From positions 1 through 19,952 of the forward strand of contig CANCAR010000024.1 in NCBI GenBank assembly GCA_947374125.1: a stretch of DNA of 19,952 nt. Direction: 5' to 3'. The notes beneath the pieces are model-generated. The model was not told the DNA's origin. It worked only from the letters and a program-made list of their open reading frames with translations, and searched no databases. The stretch is from Hyphomicrobiales bacterium (GTDB taxonomy: Bacteria; Pseudomonadota; Alphaproteobacteria; Rhizobiales; Beijerinckiaceae). Numbering within the stretch: position 1 is the stretch's first letter; each line of letters begins with the position of its first letter. Below are positions 14,543 through 19,952 of the stretch, piece by piece. The position numbers were made by a program, and so were the translations under genes.

Positions 14543-14569
14543 AGCCCTCATCCGAGCGGGCGCTTTTTT
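14533..14569. terminator. Hairpins between convergent hicB and ispE, likely bidirectional terminator
   Basis: At the hicB stop, GAGGG...CCCTC forms a stem at 14533-14549. A competing GCCC/GGGC stem (14544-14547 with 14558-14561) is followed by a T run at 14564-14569. Read from the ispE side, the same stem follows an A run and ends in CTTT. The position between convergent stops supports a terminator role in both directions. Confidence 0.5.
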
Positions 14570-14578
14570 GGGGCAATG

Positions 14579-15454
14579 CTACTCAATCACCGTCGCTTTC
14601 ACCCACCATTCGGGGTACTCGCGCGTCAAAAACTTAGCCGCCTTGGCGGCTGCGCGGCAGCTGTCGAAGACGCCGAACACGGTGGCACCTGAGCCTGACA
14701 TGCGGGCAAAGCGGCAGTCAGCCAGAGAAGTGAGGGCAGATTGCACCGCACCGATAACAGGCAAGAGCGCTGTTGCCGCCGCTTGCATGTCGTTGCGGGC
14801 CTGCCGAAGGTTTTGGAGGAGGGTGGGGCTCGTGAGATCAGAGGCGATCATGGGATGGGCTGCGCTTGGATGTATTTCACCCGGTTTGAGGCCAATTTCT
14901 TTGAATACGGCGGGCGTGGGTGAGCCTTGCCGTGGGTTGACCAGAACGGCAAAGAGGCGCGGTAGGGTCAGCGTGTTGCCAAGCTCTTCGCCGATACCGC
15001 GCATCATACGCGCTTGGCTCGCAAGGCAGACAGGAACATCCGCGCCGGTTGCGAGGGCCGCTTCATAGAGGGCAGGATCATCGGGCGAGAGGTGATTGAG
15101 CCGGGCGATCAGTCTGAGCGCTGCTGCTGCATCGGCCGAACCTCCGCCCATGCCGGATGCGATGGGGAGGCGCTTAACAAGGCGAAAGGCACCCCGTTTG
15201 AGGCTTGGCTTAAGCTCGATCAGCTTGGTGACGGCTTTGAGGATGTGATTGTCCGACCCATCGCCCAACTGCGACGCCTCTGGGCCGGTGATCGTCAAGG
15301 AGAGGGCTTTGCCTTCAACCAGCTCCAGCCCGTCACCGATACCGGCGAAGGCCACGAGGCTTTCTAGCGTGTGATAGCCATCCTCGCGTCTTTGCGTGAT
15401 ATGCAAAGTGAGGTTAATTTTGGCGCGCGCCCGCGACGAGCCGACCCAAGCCAT
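14579..15454 (-). CDS. ispE: 4-diphosphocytidyl-2-C-methyl-D-erythritol kinase
   Basis: IspE phosphorylates CDP-methylerythritol with ATP in the MEP pathway of isoprenoid precursor synthesis. This is a 291-residue GHMP-family kinase. The early lysine motif is ARAKINLTLHI (K12), the glycine-rich ATP loop is PIASGMGGGSADAAAALR starting at P97, and the catalytic aspartate is D139 in GADVPVCL. It starts 6 bases after the TPR gene stop, so it is cotranscribed with it and with ETF-QO. It ends against hicB in a convergent arrangement. The Shine-Dalgarno is weak (GGTGG), consistent with coupling to the upstream gene. Confidence 0.95.
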   Translation of the reverse strand: MAWVGSSRARAKINLTLHITQRREDGYHTLESLVAFAGIGDGLELVEGKALSLTITGPEASQLGDGSDNHILKAVTKLIELKPSLKRGAFRLVKRLPIASGMGGGSADAAAALRLIARLNHLSPDDPALYEAALATGADVPVCLASQARMMRGIGEELGNTLTLPRLFAVLVNPRQGSPTPAVFKEIGLKPGEIHPSAAHPMIASDLTSPTLLQNLRQARNDMQAAATALLPVIGAVQSALTSLADCRFARMSGSGATVFGVFDSCRAAAKAAKFLTREYPEWWVKATVIE

Positions 15455-15460
15455 GGCTAA

Positions 15461-17254
15461 TTAGCCACCATTGCCTGAACCGGCGGGTGGAGCCAGGTCG
15501 TCCGACAATCCCTTTTCGATTTTTTCCAAGATCCGGGGAAGATCCTCAGGCTCTGGCTTTAGATCGCGTGCGTGGTTCCACTGGAACGACGCTTCGAGCT
15601 TGCGCCCTAAACGCCAATAGACATCGCCAAGATGATCATTGATCGTTGGATCAGCAGCTTTGAGTTGAACGGCCCGCTCCATTAATTGCAGCGCGTTTTC
15701 ATATTGACCCAGGCGATAATAGGCCCAGCCGAGGCTATCGACAATATAGCCATCGGTCGGGCTTTGCTCGACCGCGCGGCGAAGCATGCGAAAGGCCTCG
15801 TCCACATTCGCGCCCTGCTCGATCCAAGAATAGCCAAGGTAATTGAGCACCAAAGGTTGGTCGGGCGCTAATTCAAGCGATTTACGGAAGTCGGCCTCGG
15901 CTTCCGGCCAACGCTTTAACCGTTCAAACGCAATGCCACGCGAATAGAACAGGCTCCAATGGCCGGGATTGGGTGCCCCAGCGGCCGTGATCGCGCCAGA
16001 ATAGGCCTCAGCCGCCTCCGCATAAGCCTTTTTCGAGCGATAGACATTGCCAAGGGCCACCAAAGGTTCGGTAGGGTCGGTGAGGCGCTTCTGTGTTTCT
16101 TTCAGCAGCGATATCGCCTCGTCCGAACGGCTCAATTGTTCGAGGTTCAAGGCCCGCTGAATGTCTGCTGAAACGCGCAGAGGTGAATCCGGTTGGACCT
16201 TTTCATAGGCTTCAACCGCTGATTCAAGCTGTTTGATACGCTCATAGGTTTCCGCAATGGCGATATTGGCAGGGGCGTGATCGGGCTGGATCCAGGTGGC
16301 AAGGCGCAGGTAGATGAGCGATGATAATTCGTCGCCATCGCGCGTAACCGCACTGCCAAGGCCAAACAACACTTCGGCCACGCCTTGTTGTTCGGTCTTG
16401 ATGCGTTCTTCAAGCGGCTTGCCCGTATCCAACCGACTAAGCGCATCGCGCACGATCGGATGCCGGGGGAAAATTTTGGCAATCTCCAGATAAACGTCTT
16501 TGGCGTCTTGTACCTTGCCGACCGAATAGAGATAGCGCGCATAGATATCAGCCGTGATGACGGCCCGTTTATCCGCCTCATAGGCCGTTTTCAGCAATTG
16601 CAGCGCATCTTCTGGACGACCGCCGATCTTGGCGATCAGCCCTGCATGTAGGTTGCGGAATGGCTTGGTGGCGGGATCATCGGGGATCTTGTCGATCACC
16701 TCCAAGCCTTTACGCGCATTGCCGGACCCGAGCCAGGCCCAAGCCGTTAGCAAAGCGGCGGTCAGATCACCGCTTTGTTTGCCGCTACTGCGGCGCAGAT
16801 AGTTTTTTGCGGTGGCAAACTGCCCATCGCGCAAGGCATTGATCGCCATGACGAGCTGAACGATCCCGTTATTGGGGCTTTTCCGGCCTATGGCTTGGCC
16901 CAAGCGGATCGCTTCCGGCATATTGCCTTCCGCCAGCAAGGTGACAAAGGCACGCTCGGCCAGATCGGCGCTGTGCGGATCGAATTTAAGCGATTCGGAA
17001 TAAAACTGTGCGGCTGCGGCCGTATCGGTTGATAAACCAGCGACAAGCGCTGCCAGATAATTGCCAGACAGTGTCTCGGCTAAGGGAAGATTGGTCGACT
17101 TCGCCTTCTCGGTTGTCGCATGAGCGGAACCGGAAAAGGCTGCGGCGATGCAAAGAACGGCGCACACCGTGAAAAGCCCGGCGAATTGGTCCCTCGGTCG
17201 GGCGAAAAGGCGAATCATGCGGTGAGGCCGTTGGTTCTGGCGTTGAAGATGCAT
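15461..17254 (-). CDS. Exported tetratricopeptide repeat protein
   Basis: This is a 597-residue protein composed largely of TPR helices, for example LNYLGYSWIEQGANVDEAFRMLRRAVEQ, DGYIVDSLGWAYYRLGQYENALQLMERAVQL and NDHLGDVYWRLGRKLEAS near the C-terminus. The N-terminus has a signal peptide: basic residues, a hydrophobic stretch around 26-40, then GSAHA with probable cleavage after A46. A periplasmic scaffold is therefore likely, and nothing indicates an enzyme. M13 (ATG at 17218) may be the real start, because the signal peptide is more typical from there; neither start has a good ribosome site. It lies between ETF-QO and ispE, an order conserved in many Hyphomicrobiales. Its function is unknown. 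Confidence 0.85.
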   Translation of the reverse strand: MHLQRQNQRPHRMIRLFARPRDQFAGLFTVCAVLCIAAAFSGSAHATTEKAKSTNLPLAETLSGNYLAALVAGLSTDTAAAAQFYSESLKFDPHSADLAERAFVTLLAEGNMPEAIRLGQAIGRKSPNNGIVQLVMAINALRDGQFATAKNYLRRSSGKQSGDLTAALLTAWAWLGSGNARKGLEVIDKIPDDPATKPFRNLHAGLIAKIGGRPEDALQLLKTAYEADKRAVITADIYARYLYSVGKVQDAKDVYLEIAKIFPRHPIVRDALSRLDTGKPLEERIKTEQQGVAEVLFGLGSAVTRDGDELSSLIYLRLATWIQPDHAPANIAIAETYERIKQLESAVEAYEKVQPDSPLRVSADIQRALNLEQLSRSDEAISLLKETQKRLTDPTEPLVALGNVYRSKKAYAEAAEAYSGAITAAGAPNPGHWSLFYSRGIAFERLKRWPEAEADFRKSLELAPDQPLVLNYLGYSWIEQGANVDEAFRMLRRAVEQSPTDGYIVDSLGWAYYRLGQYENALQLMERAVQLKAADPTINDHLGDVYWRLGRKLEASFQWNHARDLKPEPEDLPRILEKIEKGLSDDLAPPAGSGNGG

Positions 17255-17308
17255 CGTGTGTCGATAAAGGTCTGCCTCTTAAAATGGAAGGAAAACAATA
17301 AGGTTTCG

Positions 17309-18988
17309 TTACATGTTTGGATAATTCGGTCCGCCGCCGCCTTCTGGTGTGACCCAAGTGATGTTTTGGGCCGGATCTTTGATGTCGCAGGTTTTGCAAT
17401 GGACGCAGTTTTGCGCGTTGATCACGAATTTTGGATCGGTTTTCGTCTCGACATTCGCATAGACGATTTCATACACGCCAGCTGGGCAATAAAGCCGCGC
17501 CGGTTCGCCGTAAAGCGGTAGGTTTTTACCTACGGGAATGGAGGCATCGGCCAGTGTCAAATGCGATGGCTGGTCTTCCTCATGGTTGGTGGAGGCCAAA
17601 AAGACCGAGGAAAGTTTGTCGAACGACACCACGCCATCGGGTTTGGGATAGGTGATCGGCTTTACCGCGCGAAGCGGTTGCAGCGTTTCAAAATCAGCCT
17701 TGCCGTGGCTTAGCGTGCCAAACAGCGAGAAGCCGAACAGCTCGTTGGTCCACATGTCGAGGCCACCAAGGCCGATACCGAGATAGGTGCCGAATTTTGA
17801 CCAGAGCGGCTTCACGTTCCGTACCTTGCGCAAATCGCGGCCGATAGCGGAGAAACGCCATCCAGCTTCGTAATCGGTCAACTCGTCGTTGGAGCGGCCT
17901 TCGTGGATCGCTAAGACAATGTGATCGGCGGCCTGAATGCCGGACAGCACCGCATTATGCGAGCCCTTGATGCGCGCCACATTCACAAACCCTGCCGCGC
18001 AGCCAATCAGCGCGCCGCCGGGGAAGGTGAGCTTGGGGGCGGATTGCCAGCCGCCCTCGGTGATCGCGCGCGCACCGTATGAGAGGCGCTTGCCGCCCTC
18101 AAACGTATCGCGGATCATCGGATGCGTTTTGAAGCGCTGGAATTCATCGAACGGCGAGAGGGTGGGGTTTTGGTAATTTAAGTGAACGACGAAACCAACG
18201 GCGACCAGATTGTCTTCGAGGTGATAGAGGAACGAACCACCGCCCGTTGTGCCATCGAGCGGCCAGCCGAAGGAGTGCTGAACGAGGCCCTGATGGTGCT
18301 TATCGGGCGCCACCTGCCAGAGTTCTTTAATGCCAATGCCGTATTTTTGTGGGTCGCGGCCTTCATCAAGGCGGAAGTTTTTGACAAGCGTCTTGGTGAG
18401 GCTGCCGCGTGCGCCCTCCGCAAACAAAGTATATTTCGCGCGAAGCTCCATGCCGCGGGTGAAGCTGTCTTTCACGTCGCTTTGCTTGGAAATACCCATA
18501 TCGCCGGTAGCAATACCGACAACTTCGTCCTTTTCGCCATAGAGCACTTCGGCTGCGGCGAATCCGGGATAAATCTCAACGCCCAGCGCCTCGGCTCGCG
18601 TTGCCAGCCAACGGCAGACATTGCCCAGCGAGACGATGTAATTGCCGTGATTCGACATGAGTTTGGGCATCAGGAAATTGGGTAGACGAATGCCGCCCGC
18701 GGGACCCAAGAAGAGGAAATGATCGTCGGTGACGGCGGTTTTGATCGGCGCATCGGCGTCGTCGCGCCAATCGGGGATCAGACGATCCAGCCCGATGGGG
18801 TCGATAACCGCGCCTGAGAGGATGTGGGCCCCGACTTCGGAGCCTTTTTCGACCACAACGACCGAAAGCTCAGGGTTTTTCTGCTTTAACCGAATGGCAG
18901 CCGACAAGCCTGCAGGCCCAGCGCCAACGATGACAACATCAAATTCCATGCCCTCGCGCGGGGACATGCGTGCCTCAGCCAATTCCAT
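17309..18988 (-). CDS. Electron transfer flavoprotein-ubiquinone oxidoreductase (ETF-QO)
   Basis: ETF-QO passes electrons from reduced ETF, produced by acyl-CoA and related dehydrogenases, to ubiquinone at the inner membrane using FAD and a [4Fe-4S] cluster. The 559-residue length is normal. FAD binding is shown by FDVVIVGAGPAGLSAAIRL (GAGPAG at 22-27), and the cluster ligands are C501 in YCPAGVYE and C528, C531 and C534 in NCVHCKTCDIKDP. The segment GGWQSAPKLTFPGGALIGCAAGF is typical. The ATG at 18988 has AGAGGG seven bases upstream, supporting this start over the internal M8. It leads a probable operon with the TPR gene and ispE and diverges from the UDG-like gene. Confidence 0.96.
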   Translation of the reverse strand: MELAEARMSPREGMEFDVVIVGAGPAGLSAAIRLKQKNPELSVVVVEKGSEVGAHILSGAVIDPIGLDRLIPDWRDDADAPIKTAVTDDHFLFLGPAGGIRLPNFLMPKLMSNHGNYIVSLGNVCRWLATRAEALGVEIYPGFAAAEVLYGEKDEVVGIATGDMGISKQSDVKDSFTRGMELRAKYTLFAEGARGSLTKTLVKNFRLDEGRDPQKYGIGIKELWQVAPDKHHQGLVQHSFGWPLDGTTGGGSFLYHLEDNLVAVGFVVHLNYQNPTLSPFDEFQRFKTHPMIRDTFEGGKRLSYGARAITEGGWQSAPKLTFPGGALIGCAAGFVNVARIKGSHNAVLSGIQAADHIVLAIHEGRSNDELTDYEAGWRFSAIGRDLRKVRNVKPLWSKFGTYLGIGLGGLDMWTNELFGFSLFGTLSHGKADFETLQPLRAVKPITYPKPDGVVSFDKLSSVFLASTNHEEDQPSHLTLADASIPVGKNLPLYGEPARLYCPAGVYEIVYANVETKTDPKFVINAQNCVHCKTCDIKDPAQNITWVTPEGGGGPNYPNM

Positions 18989-19002
18989 GAAGTACCCTCT
19001 TC

Positions 19003-19030
19003 ATCACCTATTGGGAATCACCTATCGGGA
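19003..19030. repeat. 14-bp tandem duplication in the ETF-QO leader
   Basis: ATCACCTATTGGGA (19003-19016) is followed directly by ATCACCTATCGGGA (19017-19030), with 13 of 14 bases identical. It lies 14 bases upstream of the ETF-QO start. On the minus strand each unit contains AGGTGAT, which resembles a Shine-Dalgarno, but the AGAGGG nearer the ATG is better placed. Confidence 0.6.
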
Positions 19031-19155
19031 CGTATGAGACCCGTGTTTCTCTCTATCGCAAGACTTTCGTCCACCTGCAACCGTCCACGACACTGTTTAA
19101 GCATGACTGCGACGAAATGCTGGAAGTTTTCGTCGAGGGACAATAGAGTTTTTTT

Positions 19156-19952
19156 ATGACTGGAGATGTGCATCACCAACGAAAAATCGCAGCCGAGCTG
19201 ATTGCGTGGCATCTTGCGGTTGGCGTTGACACGCCTTTGGACGATTTGCCGCATGATCGGTTTAGGGAAGCGGCCACCGAGGCCGCACTTCCACGTGAAG
19301 CGGCGAGGCGGGTGGGTGAGGGCGCGCCGAGCGGTGGATCTAACGTCCGTACCCGTGAAGAGGCCGCCGCGGTTCCGATGGTTACGCCTGGGCCCGCGGA
19401 TGATTGGGTTCGTGAAGCGCACGCGCGGGCTGCCGCTGCGCCGTCTTTAGAGGCTTTACGGGAAACCATAGCTCACTTTGAAGGATGCTCGTTAAGCCGC
19501 ACCGCTAAGAGCCTGATTATGGCGCGTGATGCGACAGAAGGCACAATAATGGTGATCGGTGACGCCCCTGAAGCGGATGATGACCGCAGCGGCGAGGCGT
19601 TTTCAGGCAGGCCCGGGGTATTGCTGGATGCGATGCTCAAAGCGATCGGGCTTGAGCGTTCATCACTTGTGCTTACCACCGCGATCCCTTGGCGGCCGCC
19701 GGGTAACCGAGCGGCAACCGCTCAAGAACTCGATGTTTGCGCGCCGTTTCTGGTACGTCAGGTTGAACTCGTCAAGCCGAAGCTCATTCTCGCCTTGGGT
19801 GCCATGCCTGCCCAACTCTTGGCCCGGCGGAGCGAAAGCATCTTGAAGCTACGCGGGCAATGGCTCAGCGTGGAAAGCAAGGGAATGACGGTGCCGATAT
19901 TGGCCACTCTGCCGCCGGTCTATCTGTTGCGGCAACCCATGCAAAAGCGTTT
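19156..19952 (+). CDS. Divergent family-4 uracil-DNA-glycosylase-like protein (3' end outside window)
   Basis: The first 265 residues are present. Residues 1-95 are an Ala/Arg-rich extension of low complexity, and about 100-265 align by eye with family-4 (Udg-A) glycosylases: VIGDAPEADDDRSGEAFSGR at 133-152, TAIPWRPPGNRAAT at 175-188, ELDVCAPFLVRQVELVKPKL at 191-210, ALGAMPAQLL and LPPVYLLRQP at 252-261. Canonical features are altered. The GEaPG loop reads GDAPE, and of the four [4Fe-4S] cysteines only C111 and C195 remain (S114 and W179 replace the others). The His of the HPxxLLR motif is P253. The Trp is, as I recall, common in alphaproteobacterial homologues; the Pro is the odd one. DNA-repair activity is uncertain. 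The gene diverges from ETF-QO with a 167-base gap. The start at 19156 has only a weak ribosome site. Confidence 0.75.
   Translation, partial: MTGDVHHQRKIAAELIAWHLAVGVDTPLDDLPHDRFREAATEAALPREAARRVGEGAPSGGSNVRTREEAAAVPMVTPGPADDWVREAHARAAAAPSLEALRETIAHFEGCSLSRTAKSLIMARDATEGTIMVIGDAPEADDDRSGEAFSGRPGVLLDAMLKAIGLERSSLVLTTAIPWRPPGNRAATAQELDVCAPFLVRQVELVKPKLILALGAMPAQLLARRSESILKLRGQWLSVESKGMTVPILATLPPVYLLRQPMQKR

Overview
The window looks like a chromosomal segment of an alphaproteobacterium, most probably a Hyphomicrobiales (Rhizobiales) relative. The grounds are the gene order ETF-ubiquinone oxidoreductase, TPR lipoprotein-like protein, ispE with a divergent family-4 uracil-DNA-glycosylase-like gene; a nadA-nadB-nadC operon; separate glyQ and glyS genes for the alpha2beta2 glycyl-tRNA synthetase; and short palindromic repeats of a type common in that group. 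The taxonomic call is inference, since there is no rRNA or other marker here. No tRNA, rRNA, IS transposase, prophage gene or CRISPR array was seen.

Layout, left to right. (1) 1-1075: the 3' part of an exported SleB-type cell wall hydrolase. (2) 1076-4917: a G-rich tandem repeat, an AT-rich regulatory stretch and a two-gene AAA+ ATPase / subtilisin-like protease module matching IetA-IetS, a pair known from the Agrobacterium plasmid pTiC58 as a toxin-antitoxin stability system and later tested as a phage-defence system. (3) 4918-9201, minus strand: nadA-nadB-nadC for de novo quinolinate/NAD synthesis, with two operator-like palindromes before nadA and structured repeats before, inside and after the operon. 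(4) 9202-13751, minus strand: glyQ, a dual CDGSH iron-sulfur protein, a Fic AMPylase and glyS. The fic 3' end overlaps the start of glyS and carries its ribosome binding site. (5) 13903-14542, plus strand: a HicA/HicB toxin-antitoxin pair. (6) 14579-18988, minus strand: ispE (isoprenoid synthesis), an exported TPR protein and ETF-QO (electron transfer from flavoproteins to ubiquinone). (7) 19156-19952, plus strand: the 5' part of a divergent family-4 UDG-like gene.

Two layers are superimposed. The housekeeping layer (NAD synthesis, glycyl-tRNA synthesis, MEP pathway, respiratory electron entry) is compact, with gaps of a few bases or 4-bp overlaps. The accessory layer is three toxin or conflict modules (ietAS, fic, hicAB) within about 13 kb, each at a junction between housekeeping genes. 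Each has an upstream inverted repeat that could be an autoregulatory operator. The most interesting points are the chromosomal ietAS locus, the Fic enzyme embedded between the glycyl-tRNA synthetase subunits, the paired operator-like sites of the nad operon, the modular repeats whose stems change sequence but keep pairing, and a UDG-family protein that has lost several canonical motif residues.
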